Below are positions 16,571 to 25,281 of a stretch of 64,000 nt of DNA, in pieces. Both the position numbers and the translations under genes were made by a program. Source of the stretch: Amycolatopsis deserti (GTDB taxonomy: Bacteria; Actinomycetota; Actinomycetes; Mycobacteriales; Pseudonocardiaceae); the NCBI RefSeq assembly GCF_014653945.1, contig NZ_BNAU01000001.1, positions 1,116,001 through 1,180,000 on the forward strand, in the 5' to 3' direction. The first letter of the stretch is position 1. Each line of letters starts with the position of its first letter. The notes under the pieces were generated by a model. It was not told the origin of the DNA, ran no database searches, and was given only the letters and a program-made list of their open reading frames with translations.

Positions 16571-17356
16571 GTGCAGATCAACCACCCGTACCTGAGCGGC
16601 ACCCTGCCCCGTGCGTTCGCCCATCGCGGGTGGCACCTGGACGAGCTGGACGGGCTGGAGAACTCGCTGCCCGCCTTCCAGCGCGCGGCCGCCGAGGGCT
16701 TCGCCTACGTCGAGACCGACGTGCACGCCACGGCCGACGGTGTGGTCGTGGTGCACCACGACGCGCTGCTGGACCGCACGACCGACGGGCACGGCCCGAT
16801 CGCGAAGCAGACGTGGTCGGCGGTGCGGCGGGCCAAGATCGGCGGCCGCACGCCGGTGCCGCGGCTGGAGGACGTGCTGGAGGAACTCCCCCAGACCCGG
16901 TTCAACATCGACGTCAAGACCAGCCGGGCGGTCGTGCCGTTCGTCAAGACGCTCGAGCGGATGGGCGCGTTCGACCGGGTCGCGGCGGCCGCGTTCTCCG
17001 ACACCAGGCTGGCCGCGATCCGGAAGCTGGCGGGGCCGAAGCTGATCACGTCGATGGGCCCGCGGTCGGCGGCCGTGCTGTGGGCCAGCGGGTGGCTGCC
17101 GTGGGCGCGGCTGGGGTTCCTGCGCCGGGGCGAACTGGCGCAGGTGCCTTCCCGGCAGGGCGCGATGACGGTGATCGACCGCGGGTTCGTGCGCAGCGCC
17201 GAGCGGGCCGGCGTCGAGGTGCACGCCTGGACGATCAACGACCGGGCCCACATGGAGCGGCTGCTGGAGCTGGGGGTGCACGGCATCGTCACCGACCGGC
17301 CGGACGTGCTGCGTGAGGTGCTCACCGAGCGCGGCGCCTGGCCGCCGGCGGCCTAG
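16571..17356 (+). CDS. Glycerophosphodiester phosphodiesterase
   Basis: A 261-residue GDPD-fold enzyme. The catalytic HRG opening (AFAHRGWH), ENSLPAF, then the metal-binding ETDVHATADGVVVVHHD segment supply the conserved His, Glu and Asp residues. Later motifs are FNIDVKT and the C-terminal VHAWTINDR and GIVTDRPD. It hydrolyses glycerophosphodiesters to glycerol-3-phosphate and an alcohol. There is no signal peptide, so it is cytosolic. GTG 16571 is the best start. Its stop TAG lies inside the 6-bp target duplication of the inserted element that follows. Confidence 0.92.
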   Translation: MQINHPYLSGTLPRAFAHRGWHLDELDGLENSLPAFQRAAAEGFAYVETDVHATADGVVVVHHDALLDRTTDGHGPIAKQTWSAVRRAKIGGRTPVPRLEDVLEELPQTRFNIDVKTSRAVVPFVKTLERMGAFDRVAAAAFSDTRLAAIRKLAGPKLITSMGPRSAAVLWASGWLPWARLGFLRRGELAQVPSRQGAMTVIDRGFVRSAERAGVEVHAWTINDRAHMERLLELGVHGIVTDRPDVLREVLTERGAWPPAA

Positions 17357-17357
17357 C

Positions 17358-17778
17358 TGTCGTGACTTGTGAGGTTGTGGACGGCGTGTCGGGTTGATCG
17401 TGGGGAGGACCCTCCGGGCGGCGTGGGTGTCGCGACACAGCTCACCGGCATCGGAGGTCCTCGATGATGATGGCGCGGTATGAGGCGGGGTGGCCGCCGG
17501 CGCGGATCGCCGAACAGCTCGGGGTGGCGCACTCCCCGGTGTGCAAGTGGGTGACCCGGCACCGGGAGGAGGGCGAGGCCGGATTGGCCGACCGCGCCTG
17601 CGCCCGCACCACAGCTCGACCCGCATGCCCGCGGAAACCGAAGCCGCGATCTTGGCACTGCTGGGCCTGGTAGCCACCACCGTCGGTCGTGTCCTGCGCC
17701 GTCACCACGTCCCACCGCTGTCAGCGATCGACCCGATCACCCGGATGCCCGACACCCCCAACCTGCCAGGTCACGACA
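17358..17778. mobile_element. 421-bp internally deleted IS481-like element with inverted ends and target duplication
   Basis: The left end begins TGTCGTGACTTGTGAGGTTG (17358-17377). The right end, read on the other strand from 17778, begins TGTCGTGACCTGGCAGGTTG. The two match at 17 of 20 positions. CCTAGC flanks the element at 17352-17357 and 17779-17784, a 6-bp target duplication. Inside is a frameshifted, shortened transposase start. It is far below the usual ~1-kb IS481 length, so it is a non-autonomous derivative. It inserted at the junction of two convergent genes without destroying either. Confidence 0.85.
17464..17745 (+). pseudogene. IS481-family transposase remnant
   Basis: The first frame gives MARYEAGWPPARIAEQLGV, then WVTRHREEGEAGLADR, the N-terminal HTH of IS481 transposases. 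After a frameshift near 17600 a second frame gives RMPAETEAAILAL, then TVGRVLRRHHVPPLSAIDPI, with a deletion between the two segments. The whole DDE catalytic domain is missing. No function is possible from this fragment. Confidence 0.85.
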
Positions 17779-17779
17779 C

Positions 17780-18451
17780 CTAGCGCGGCGCTGTGCCCTC
17801 CCAGGCCGCGTTCCAGGTCTTCGGGCCTAGGCGGCCGGAGTCGGTGATGCCGTTGGCGCGTTGCAGGTCCAGCACGGCGTCGCGGGTCTTGTCGTAGTAG
17901 CAGCCGGTGCCGGTGAAGCCGTAGCCGAAGGCGTTCATCCGCAGCTGGAAGGTCTTGAGGGCCTCGGCACAGTCGCCGTAGGCGTAGACGACGCCGGGCC
18001 AGGCGGGTTTGGTCACCGGCGCCGGGGCGGGGACGTGGCCGCCGCCGATGTAGGCGCTCTCGGCGTAGGTGGGGACGCGCTTGCTGCGGGCGTCCTTGTC
18101 GTTGCGCAGGCCGAGCATGCCGGCGCACTCCCAGGGCTGCCAGCCGCGCATGCGGTAGAGGTAGAGCGCCCGGTAGTCCTGCTCGGCGGGGGTGGCGAGG
18201 TCGGGGCGGCCCTTGCCGCCGACGCTGCGCCAGGTGGGCAGGTCGAACTGGTAGGCGCCGTAGTAGCCGTTGCCGGTGTTGACCGAGTAGCGGTTGCTGG
18301 ACTCGCACATGCGCAGCTTCAGCCAGGTCGCCGCGCTCGGGTCGGCCGCCGCGGACGGGGCGGTGACCACCTGGACCCCGAGTGCCAGCAGCACCGTGAG
18401 CACGAGCCCGGCGCTCGCGCGGGCCGAGGGTCTCCACCGGGGCTTTCTCAT
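17780..18451 (-). CDS. Secreted Rpf-like transglycosylase with peptidoglycan-binding domain
   Basis: A 223-residue exported protein. The signal peptide covers ~1-36 (basic start, then AGLVLTVLLALGVQVVTAP, ending AAADPSA). The transglycosylase/resuscitation-promoting-factor fold follows with the catalytic Glu in LRMCESSNRYSVNTG, then GAYQFDLPTWRSVGG and PAEQDYRALYLYRMRGWQPW. A C-terminal peptidoglycan-binding module (~155-220) has CAEALKTFQLRMNAFG and GRLGPKTWNAAW. It cleaves cell-wall glycan. Its stop codon is read from the right copy of the CCTAGC duplication. The 240-bp leader (18452-18690) shows no clear riboswitch. Confidence 0.88.
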   Translation of the reverse strand: MRKPRWRPSARASAGLVLTVLLALGVQVVTAPSAAADPSAATWLKLRMCESSNRYSVNTGNGYYGAYQFDLPTWRSVGGKGRPDLATPAEQDYRALYLYRMRGWQPWECAGMLGLRNDKDARSKRVPTYAESAYIGGGHVPAPAPVTKPAWPGVVYAYGDCAEALKTFQLRMNAFGYGFTGTGCYYDKTRDAVLDLQRANGITDSGRLGPKTWNAAWEGTAPR

Positions 18452-18690
18452 GCGGCCACCGTAAGTTCGGACATCAGGAACCACAACTGTCACACCAAGC
18501 CCATCGGCATCACAGGCACCACCAGGGCGCTGGTTCCCGACACGCGCACCCACCTGCGAACACCCCGGAAAACCGGACAAAACACTCCCCTTGGCCCCCA
18601 CTCCCCTGTCATCGGCGTCCGGAGGCGGCGGCTCGGCTGTTTTCACCCGATCAAGGGAGGCGGGGGCGGTGCTGGATAGGGTCGTCGGTC

Positions 18691-19446
18691 GTGACCACCC
18701 TTGGCGACTCCGATCCGGACCCGACCGACGCGCTGTCCCCGCTGCCCTCGCGCAACGGCTCGGGCGCGCCGGCGCGGGGCAGGCTGCGGTTCTGCTACGG
18801 ACCGATGGACTGCGGCAAGTCCACGCTGGCGCTGCAGATCGACCACAACCACGCGCGGCAGGGCCGGCGCGGGATGCTGTTGGTGCGGCACGACCGGTCG
18901 GGCGAGCCGCGGATCAGCAGCCGGATCGGGATCACCCGCGGGGCGACCGAGGTGGGCGCGGACACCGACCTGCGGCAGCTGGCCCGCCGCGAGTGGGTCG
19001 CCGGCCGTCACCTGGACTACCTGATCGTGGACGAGGCGCAGTTCCTGTCCCCCGTACAGGTCGAGCAGCTGGCCGAGCTGGCCGACGAGGTGTCCCTGGA
19101 CGTGTACTGCTTCGGCATCGCCACCGACTTCCGCGGCCGGCTCTTCCCCGGCGCGCGGCGGCTGTTCGAACTGGCCGACGAGCTGCAGCCGGTTCAGGTC
19201 GAGGTGCTGTGCTGGTGCGGCGCGCCGGGCCGGTTCAACGCCCGCGTGGCTGACGGGGAGGTCCTCCGGGAGGGGGACACGGTGGTGGTCGCCGACACCG
19301 TTCCGGGGGTAGTTGAAAACACAAGTTCACCACACTGGGAGACGGAAGTGGCTACGTTGCGTTATCAAGTACTATGCCGCCGCCACTTCCGGCTCGGGGA
19401 CCTCGGGCCCGCGGCACCACAGCACGGTCAGCTGAGACTGACCTGA
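18691..19446 (+). CDS. tdk: Thymidine kinase (type II)
   Basis: A 251-residue thymidine kinase. Walker A is GPMDCGKST (37-45), a DEAQF motif lies at ~114, FGIATDFRG is the lasso-adjacent segment, and the zinc site is formed by LCWCG and LCRRHF pairs. It phosphorylates thymidine for salvage into dTTP in the cytosol. The ~30-residue N-terminal extension before the core is longer than in E. coli Tdk. GTG 18691 is the start. It is divergent from the Rpf-like gene. Confidence 0.93.
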   Translation: MTTLGDSDPDPTDALSPLPSRNGSGAPARGRLRFCYGPMDCGKSTLALQIDHNHARQGRRGMLLVRHDRSGEPRISSRIGITRGATEVGADTDLRQLARREWVAGRHLDYLIVDEAQFLSPVQVEQLAELADEVSLDVYCFGIATDFRGRLFPGARRLFELADELQPVQVEVLCWCGAPGRFNARVADGEVLREGDTVVVADTVPGVVENTSSPHWETEVATLRYQVLCRRHFRLGDLGPAAPQHGQLRLT

Positions 19447-19459
19447 ACGGATCAGCCGC

Positions 19460-19475
19460 TCCCCCGCACGGGGGA
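19460..19475 (+). terminator. Short hairpin after thymidine kinase
   Basis: TCCCCCG (19460-19466) pairs with CGGGGGA (19469-19475), 13 bp after the tdk stop. It is short and lacks a U-tract, so only weak termination is expected. Confidence 0.35.
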
Positions 19476-19590
19476 ATATGCCGAGAAGAGCACCACATCC
19501 GCGTCACGTCGCGCACCGAATCGGCTCTCAACAGAGGAAGCTGTTGCCGAGGGGTGACGCAGCTCATCGTGAGTAACGACATGGTGCGGT

Positions 19591-19617
19591 GGGAATTCCC
19601 AGTTGCCAGTAGCCGTT
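19591..19617 (+). promoter_or_regulatory. SigR/SigH-type promoter for rbpA
   Basis: GGGAAT (19591-19596) is followed after exactly 18 bp by GTT (19615-19617). This matches the thiol-stress sigma factor consensus (GGAAT/C-N18-GTT) known for Streptomyces SigR and mycobacterial SigH. It lies about 58 bp before the rbpA ATG. In Streptomyces coelicolor rbpA is a known SigR target, which supports the assignment. Confidence 0.75.
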
Positions 19618-19674
19618 GCATAGGGTGAGCATCACCCTGGCTCTAGACCCGGAGCCGACTGAAAGGACGTCATC

Positions 19675-20022
19675 ATGGCCGACCGTGTTCTCCGTGGAAG
19701 CCGGCTGGGAGCGGTCAGCTACGAGACCGACCGCAATCACGATCTGGCCCCGCGCCGGACGGTGCGTTACGCGTGTCCGAAGAACCACGAGTTCGAGGTG
19801 CCCTTCTCCGACGACGCCGAGATCCCCTCGGTGTGGGAGTGCCGCCTGCACGGCAGCGAGTCCGAGATCGTCGATGGCGCGCAGCCCGAGCAGAAGAAGG
19901 TCAAGCCGCCGCGCACGCACTGGGACATGCTGCTCGAGCGGCGGAGCATTCCCGAGCTCGAGGAACTGCTGAACGAGCGTCTCGCTGAGCTGAAGGGACG
20001 GCGTACGTCCAAGTCGGCGTAG
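19675..20022 (+). CDS. rbpA: RNA polymerase-binding protein RbpA
   Basis: A 115-residue RbpA. It has the N-terminal tail MADRVLRGSRLGAVSYETDR, a zinc-domain core with YACPKNHEFEVPF and VWECRLHGSESE (Cys and His pairs), a basic linker KKVKPPRTHWDMLLERR, and the C-terminal sigma-interaction helices SIPELEELLNERLAEL. It binds RNA polymerase and group I/II sigma factors and stabilises the open complex. A SigR-like promoter lies upstream and a strong terminator downstream. It is convergent with ppm as in M. tuberculosis (Rv2050/Rv2051c), with one extra gene between. Confidence 0.96.
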   Translation: MADRVLRGSRLGAVSYETDRNHDLAPRRTVRYACPKNHEFEVPFSDDAEIPSVWECRLHGSESEIVDGAQPEQKKVKPPRTHWDMLLERRSIPELEELLNERLAELKGRRTSKSA

Positions 20023-20045
20023 CGCTCCTGCCTCTCCCACCACGC

Positions 20046-20082
20046 CGAAGGCCCCCGTGTCCTCCCGCCACGGGGGCCTTCG
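20046..20082. terminator. Strong bidirectional hairpin terminator after rbpA
   Basis: Arms CGAAGGCCCCCGTG (20046-20059) and CACGGGGGCCTTCG (20069-20082) form a perfect 14-bp stem with a 9-nt loop between the convergent rbpA and DUF2382 genes. A T-rich run (CTTGTCTT) follows on the plus strand. Confidence 0.85.
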
Positions 20083-20100
20083 CTTGTCTTCGGGCTCCGC

Positions 20101-20865
20101 TCAGCCGCGCGGGCCGCGCTCGGTCCCGTCGGATTCGATGCGCTCCTTGCGGACCTCACCGGCCACGGTCTCGGTGTCCTGGACCTGTTCCTTGGCCAGC
20201 CGGACCCGTTCCACCGGCACGGCTTCGGTGTCCACCACCGGACGCTCCTCCCGGAGGACGACTTCGTGTTCCTCCTCCGAGATCACCGGGCCGTCCATGG
20301 CCTGGTGCCGGTTGGCGTCGGTGATCGGCTCGCGTTCCAGGCGCACTTCCTCCCGGGACACCGGGACCTCGACCTGCTCGGTTTCGGTGACGACGTACTT
20401 GCGCAGCCGGGCGCGGCCGCGTTCGCGCTGCTCGGTGCCGACCCGCAGGCGTTCCTCCGAGCGCGTCATCGCGTCGTCGGTCGTCGGGCCGGACACGTCC
20501 CGGCCGGTCGTCTCCTCCTGCCGCGCCATCTGTGGTGGCACCTGGTAGTGCCGGTAGAGGCGCTCCTCCTCGCTCTCGTCGATGTGGCGGCCCTCGGCGG
20601 TGGGGTTGGGCTCGACGTGGGGCGCGTCCTTGATCAGGTCCTTCGAGTAGGCCGTTTCGAGGTCACCGTCGTCGCGGGGCCGCACGCCCAGGACGGGCAC
20701 CAGGGAGTCCCGGCCGCCGAACAGGCTGCGCACCGTGAGCCACGTGGGGCGGCCCTGGTCGTCGTCGGTCCACAGCTCCTCGACGCGGCCGATCTTCTCC
20801 CCGCTGGTGTGGTAGAGCGTGTGCCCGGCCCAGTCGGCGAAATAGCGCGTGTCGACTTCGGTCAT
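20101..20865 (-). CDS. PRC-barrel plus DUF2382 stress-type protein
   Basis: A 254-residue protein. Residues ~8-95 form a PRC-barrel-like domain (LYHTSGEKIGRVEELW, GRPTWLTVRSLFGG, VRPRDDGDLETAYSKD). Residues ~135-250 are DUF2382 (TIGR02271), with tandem acidic/basic beta-hairpin units: ERLRVGTEQRERGRARLRKY, VTETEQVEVPVSREEVRLER and EHEVVLREERPVVDTEAVPV. This family is linked to general stress proteins; its biochemical role is unknown. ATG 20865 has AAGGA before it. There is no signal peptide. Confidence 0.87.
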   Translation of the reverse strand: MTEVDTRYFADWAGHTLYHTSGEKIGRVEELWTDDDQGRPTWLTVRSLFGGRDSLVPVLGVRPRDDGDLETAYSKDLIKDAPHVEPNPTAEGRHIDESEEERLYRHYQVPPQMARQEETTGRDVSGPTTDDAMTRSEERLRVGTEQRERGRARLRKYVVTETEQVEVPVSREEVRLEREPITDANRHQAMDGPVISEEEHEVVLREERPVVDTEAVPVERVRLAKEQVQDTETVAGEVRKERIESDGTERGPRG

Positions 20866-21180
20866 GGTGGTTCCTTAGGGAAGGCGCCGGCGGACAGGCC
20901 GGCGGATGAACGGGGAACCCGACGCCGACGAGGACGGCATTCTGCTCAGTCGGGTCCTTCGGTGCCGCCGCGCGGGACCGCGCGGCTCGACCTCCAGTTA
21001 CCCTGCGCGTTGATCGGTTATCGAGGCAGCCCGAATCTCACCCGAATCGCGTAGCCGACCTGCTGGTTGTGCGACCGGCAGTAGAAAATCGCCGGGTTAG
21101 CGTGCGCTCACCGGGGCCTGCCCGGGTGGCCGGGTACGGACGGTAGAGTCCGGTTCTGCCACGAATCGCGGGCTGCCGGC
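20866..21180. other. Intergenic region upstream of the DUF2382 gene, no gene found
   Basis: 315 bp between ppm and the DUF2382 gene. No coding frame, tRNA or repeat is convincing. It must hold the DUF2382 promoter (minus strand), but I see no clear -35/-10 pair. GC-rich inverted stretches near 20975-20990 and 21105-21135 may end ppm transcription. Confidence 0.4.
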
Positions 21181-21948
21181 TCAGCGGCGGCGCAGCAGCG
21201 TCCGCACCTGCTCGGCCCGGTGGCGAGCACCCCACAGGCCGACGCGCAGCAGGGCTTCGCGGATGATGGCGCCGCTCATCTTGGACTGGCCGATCTCGCG
21301 CTCGGTGAAGGTGATCGGCACCTCGACCACGTCGAACCCGGTGCGGACGGTGCGCCAGGCGAGGTCGATCTGGAAGCAGTAGCCGCGCGAGGCGATCTCC
21401 TCCAGCGGCAGCTTCTCCAGCACCTCCCGCCGGTAGGCGCGGAACCCGGCGGTCACGTCCTTGATCCGCACGCCGAGCGCCAGCCGCGAGTAGAGGTTGG
21501 CCGCGCGGGAGAGCAGTTCGCGGTGCTTGGGCCAGTTCACCAGGCTGCCGCCGGGCACGTAGCGGGAGCCGAGCACCAGGTCGGTGTCGTCGAGGGCCTC
21601 GAGCATCCGGGGCAGGTCCTCGGGCGCGTGCGAGCCGTCGGCGTCCATCTCGACGATCGTGCGGTAGTCGCGCTCCAGGCCCCACCGGAACCCGGCCACG
21701 TAGGCGGCGCCGAGGCCGGCCTTCTCGGTGCGGTGCAGCACGTGGACGCGGTCGTCACCGGCGGCGATCTTGTCCGCGAGCTCGCCGGTGCCGTCCGGGC
21801 TGCCGTCGTCGACGACCAGCGCGTGCACGGCGGGCAGCGCCCGGTGCAGCCGGTCCAGGACGAGCGGCAGGTTGTCCCGCTCGTTGTAGGTCGGGATCAC
21901 CACCAGCACCGGATCGATCGGTCGGCTCGCCCGTGGCGCGTGCGCCAT
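21181..21948 (-). CDS. ppm: Polyprenol monophosphomannose synthase
   Basis: A 255-residue GT2-family glycosyltransferase. The N-terminal [31 protein letters not shown], the DxD-type [12 protein letters not shown] and [14 protein letters not shown] are all dolichol-phosphate-mannose-synthase signatures. It transfers mannose from GDP-mannose to polyprenyl phosphate on the inner membrane face, feeding lipoglycan and protein mannosylation. It corresponds to the D2 catalytic domain of mycobacterial Ppm1. The acyltransferase domain is a separate gene (lnt) 27 bp upstream, so the mycobacterial fusion is split here. Confidence 0.94.
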   Translation of the reverse strand: MAHAPRASRPIDPVLVVIPTYNERDNLPLVLDRLHRALPAVHALVVDDGSPDGTGELADKIAAGDDRVHVLHRTEKAGLGAAYVAGFRWGLERDYRTIVEMDADGSHAPEDLPRMLEALDDTDLVLGSRYVPGGSLVNWPKHRELLSRAANLYSRLALGVRIKDVTAGFRAYRREVLEKLPLEEIASRGYCFQIDLAWRTVRTGFDVVEVPITFTEREIGQSKMSGAIIREALLRVGLWGARHRAEQVRTLLRRR

Positions 21949-21975
21949 CCCCTTGTTCCTCCCCCGCGGAGAACC

Positions 21976-23562
21976 TCACTCCGCCCTGGTCGCCGTCGTG
22001 CTCGTGCCCCGGGTGCGGAAGCGGAGCACGAGCCCGGCCAGGATGGCGGCGATCGCCGCTCCGACCAGCCCGTACTCCGTGGACGCCCCGAGTCGATCCG
22101 ACAGCGTAGCCTGTGTGCGCAGCGGCACCTCCCCGACCAGGGAGGCGGCGGTGAACTGGCTGGTCGACTGGGTCACGGTGCCGTCCGGCTCGACCAGGGC
22201 GCTGACCCCGCTGGTGGCCGACACCACGACCGCGCGGCCGTGCTCGACGGCCCGCAGCCGCGCCATCGCCAGCTGCTGGTAGGTCATCTCGCTGTGCCCG
22301 TACCAGGCGTTGTTGGTGGGCAGGACGATCAGCTGGGCGCCGTCGTTGACCGCGTCGCGGGAGACGTAGTCGTAGGCGATCTCGTAGCAGATGGGCACGG
22401 CCAGCCGGGTGCCGGCGGCGTCGAGCACCGCCGGGGCGGTCCCGGCGCGCATGTCGCCGGTGTCGTCGACGAACGGGGTGAACCAGCGCGCGATCGAGCG
22501 CGCGGGGACGAATTCGGCGAAGGGCACCAGTTCCTGCTTGGTGTAGCTCGCGCCGCGGCCGGTGACCGGGTTCCACACGAACTCGGTGTTCTGGGTGCGC
22601 TGCCCGGGCTCGCGGTAGCGGGCGCCGATCAGGGTGGGGATGCCCAGGTCGCGCACCGCCTGGTCGATCACCGGGTCGGTGGTGGTGAGGTCGGTGGCGG
22701 TCTCCGGCCAGACGATCAGGTCCGGCACAGGCACCGCGCCGGAGCGGATCCGTGCGGCCAGGTCCTCGCTCTGGGCGAGGTGGTTGGCGCGCAGGGTGGG
22801 TGATTCGTTGATCAGGTCGAGGCCGACGTCGGGCGCGTTGCCCTGCACGGTGGCGACGGTGCGGGTGCCGGCCTGGGCGCCGGTGCCGATCGTGGGCCAC
22901 AGCGCCAGCCCGGCGATCACCGGGACCACCGTGGCGATCACCGGGAAGCGCGCGGCGCGCCAGTCGCGGCGGGCGGCGTGCGCGAGTAGCGCGGCCAGGC
23001 CGAACCCGGTGACCACGACGGCGAACCCGGTCAGCGGCGCGCCGCCGATCGCGGCGAGCGGGGTGAAGGCGCCCTCGGGCTGGCTGAACGCGACCCGGCC
23101 CCACGGGAACCCGCCGAAGGGCCACCAGCTGCGCGGGGTCTCGCTGGCGATGATCACCATCGCCATCCACACCGGCGCGCCGGGCAGCCGGGCGACGACG
23201 GTGCAGAACGCGGCCGCCAGCCCGAGGTAGGCGGCCAGGGCGGCGGACAGCCCGGCCCACGGCGCGGGGCCGAAGCCGCGGCCGAGGAAGTCCTGCAGCC
23301 AGAACAGCAGCGGCAGGTACAGGCCGAGCCCGAACGCGAAGCCGTAGCCCAGGCCGCCCCAGAACCGCCGTCCGCGCAGCACCACGCCGAGTCCGGCGAA
23401 GCCGAGCGGGGCGAGCCACCACAGGTCGCGCGGCGCGAAGGCGAGGTAGAACACGAACCCGGACGCCGCGGCGAGCGCCAGGCGCAGCAGCCACGGCCGC
23501 CAGGCCCGCTTCTTCCGGGGAGGTGCCGACGGTCCGGCGGTTTCGGCCACGGGTGCTGCCAC
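21976..23562 (-). CDS. lnt: Apolipoprotein N-acyltransferase
   Basis: A 528-residue membrane enzyme. About six to seven N-terminal membrane helices (~25-210) precede a nitrilase-like C-N hydrolase domain (~220-490). Its triad is visible as Glu in VWPETATD, Lys in YTKQELVPFAEF and Cys in VPICYEIAYDY; a final membrane helix (VGAAIAAILAGLVL) ends the protein. It adds the third acyl chain to lipoproteins. It starts 10 bp after the amidohydrolase stop and lies 27 bp before ppm, so the three probably form one operon. Confidence 0.94.
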   Translation of the reverse strand: MAAPVAETAGPSAPPRKKRAWRPWLLRLALAAASGFVFYLAFAPRDLWWLAPLGFAGLGVVLRGRRFWGGLGYGFAFGLGLYLPLLFWLQDFLGRGFGPAPWAGLSAALAAYLGLAAAFCTVVARLPGAPVWMAMVIIASETPRSWWPFGGFPWGRVAFSQPEGAFTPLAAIGGAPLTGFAVVVTGFGLAALLAHAARRDWRAARFPVIATVVPVIAGLALWPTIGTGAQAGTRTVATVQGNAPDVGLDLINESPTLRANHLAQSEDLAARIRSGAVPVPDLIVWPETATDLTTTDPVIDQAVRDLGIPTLIGARYREPGQRTQNTEFVWNPVTGRGASYTKQELVPFAEFVPARSIARWFTPFVDDTGDMRAGTAPAVLDAAGTRLAVPICYEIAYDYVSRDAVNDGAQLIVLPTNNAWYGHSEMTYQQLAMARLRAVEHGRAVVVSATSGVSALVEPDGTVTQSTSQFTAASLVGEVPLRTQATLSDRLGASTEYGLVGAAIAAILAGLVLRFRTRGTSTTATRAE

Positions 23563-23572
23563 GGGGTGAACT

Positions 23573-25183
23573 CTAGGCCGCGGCGGTGAACGCGTCGTAG
23601 AGCACCTCGCCCGCGCGGACGGTGCGCAGGCAGACCGGCAGCGGCGCGTCCGGGTCGAGCGGCGGCAGCGCGGGCACGCGGGAGCGCGGGTCGGTGGACC
23701 AGCGCTGCACGCGGGAGTCGGGTGCGGCGACGACGAGGTCGGCGGCGTCCCAGACGGCGTAGTGCGCGGGCGCGCCGGGGACGAGGCTGCCGGTGAGGCC
23801 GTCGTTGACGCCCGCCGCGCGGTGGCCGCCGCGGGTGTGGGCGGTGAAAGCGGCGCGGGCGGACAGGCCGGAGCCGGCTGTGCGGTGGTGAACGGCCGCG
23901 CGCACGCTGTCCCACGGCTGAACCGGGGTGACCGGGCAGTCGGAGCCGAAGGCGAGCAGGACCCCTTCGGCGGCGAGCATCGCGAACGGGTTCATGCCCG
24001 CGGCCCGCTCGGCGCCCAGCCGCTGGGCGTACATGCCCTCCGGACCGCCCCACAGCGCGTCGAACTGGGGCTGCATGGAGCCGGTGACACCCCAGCCGGC
24101 CAGTGCCCTGGCCTGATCGGTGTCGATCATCTCCAGGTGTTCCAGCCGGTGGCGGCCGCCGGCCAGCGCGCGTTGCCCGACGGTCTTCTCGGCGAGCTGG
24201 AAACCGCGGACCACCTCGGCCACCCCGGCGTCGCCGATGACGTGGAACCCGGCCTGCAACCCGGCTTCGGTGCACGCGATCAGGTGTCCGGCGATGGCGT
24301 CGGCGTCGAGGTAGCGGGCGCCGGTGGAGCCGGGTTCGTCGAGGTAGGGCTCGTGCAGCGCGGCGGTGCGGGAGCCCAGGGCACCGTCGACGAACAGGTC
24401 GCCGGCCAGGCCGCGCACACCCAGGCGGCGGGCGGTGCCGACGGCTTCGAGTTCGCCCCAGTAGCCGACGACCTCGGGGTGGCCGGGTTCGGCGGCCAGG
24501 GCGAGCAGGTCGGCGAGGTCGTCCTCGCCGGAGATGTCCGGGCCGGCGCACTCGTGGACGCTGACGATGCCGCGGGCCGCGGCCAGCCGGAGGAAGGCCT
24601 CCTGGGCGCGGCGGCGCTGCTCGCCGGTGAGGGCGGCGCGCACGGCGCGGCGGACGTGGTGGTGCGCGTCGCGGGTCAGGGGTCCCTCGGCGGACCAGCC
24701 GGCGGCGTCGCGGGCGGCGGGAGCGAGTTCGACCAGCGCGGTCGACACCAGCGCGGAGTGGACGTCGACGCGGCTGAGGTAGACGGGCACGCCGCCGGCG
24801 GCCTCGTCGATCTCGGCGCGGCTGGGCAGCCGGGGCGTGGTCCAGGTGGTCTCGTCCCAGCCGTGGGCGAGGAGGACCTCGCCGGGGCGGGCGGCGGCGC
24901 GGATCGCGGCCAGCAGCCCGGCGGCGTCGGTGATCCCGCCGAGGTCCACGCCGGCCAGGTGGAGGCCGGTGGCGGTGGCGTGCACGTGGGCGTCGACGAA
25001 GCCGGGGGCGACGAACGCGCCGTCGAGGTCTTCCACGCGGGCGTCCGGGTGGAGGGCGCGGCCGGGGCCGTCCTGGCCGATCCAGACGATCGTGCCGTCC
25101 TTGACCGCCATCGCGGTGGCGTCGGGGTTGCTGGGCGAATGGATCCGCCCGCCCAGCAGGAGCGTGGTGCTGTCGTCGGTCAC
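23573..25183 (-). CDS. YtcJ-like amidohydrolase (amidohydrolase family 3)
   Basis: A 536-residue metal-dependent amidohydrolase. The N-terminal beta sandwich (LLLGGRIHSPSNPDA) leads to the metal motif FVDAHVHATATGLHL. Later motifs are GFHVIGDAGVAEVVRGF, HRLEHLEMIDTDQ and FGSDCPVTPVQPW, followed by the C-terminal return to the sandwich. The substrate class is broad (exocyclic amides, imides); the real substrate is unknown. I choose GTG 25183, since the longer frame extends into the kamA promoter. It heads the lnt-ppm operon and is divergent from kamA. Confidence 0.88.
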   Translation of the reverse strand: MTDDSTTLLLGGRIHSPSNPDATAMAVKDGTIVWIGQDGPGRALHPDARVEDLDGAFVAPGFVDAHVHATATGLHLAGVDLGGITDAAGLLAAIRAAARPGEVLLAHGWDETTWTTPRLPSRAEIDEAAGGVPVYLSRVDVHSALVSTALVELAPAARDAAGWSAEGPLTRDAHHHVRRAVRAALTGEQRRRAQEAFLRLAAARGIVSVHECAGPDISGEDDLADLLALAAEPGHPEVVGYWGELEAVGTARRLGVRGLAGDLFVDGALGSRTAALHEPYLDEPGSTGARYLDADAIAGHLIACTEAGLQAGFHVIGDAGVAEVVRGFQLAEKTVGQRALAGGRHRLEHLEMIDTDQARALAGWGVTGSMQPQFDALWGGPEGMYAQRLGAERAAGMNPFAMLAAEGVLLAFGSDCPVTPVQPWDSVRAAVHHRTAGSGLSARAAFTAHTRGGHRAAGVNDGLTGSLVPGAPAHYAVWDAADLVVAAPDSRVQRWSTDPRSRVPALPPLDPDAPLPVCLRTVRAGEVLYDAFTAAA

Positions 25184-25220
25184 GGTGTCGAGTGTGCACG
25201 ATGGGTCGCGACGAAAGCAT

Positions 25221-25248
25221 TTACGTCGTATTGTCACTTTCACCGTAA
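25221..25248. promoter_or_regulatory. TTACG/CGTAA inverted repeat in kamA-amidohydrolase divergent region
   Basis: TTACG (25221-25225) and CGTAA (25244-25248) lie in an unusually AT-rich patch between the two divergent starts. Short arms make this a weak candidate for a shared operator. Confidence 0.3.
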
Positions 25249-25281
25249 GTTTTGACGCCACAGCGCCGACGAGGAGCAGAG

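Noticed and set aside
18452..18690. Possible c-di-AMP (ydaO) riboswitch in the leader of the Rpf-like gene
   Set aside because: Many actinobacterial rpf genes have one, but the conserved core blocks and pseudoknot halves of that class are not visible here.
20866..21180. A general-stress (SigB-like) promoter for the DUF2382 gene
   Set aside because: A GGGTAA hexamer is present on the minus strand near 21000, but no matching -35 lies at the required distance.
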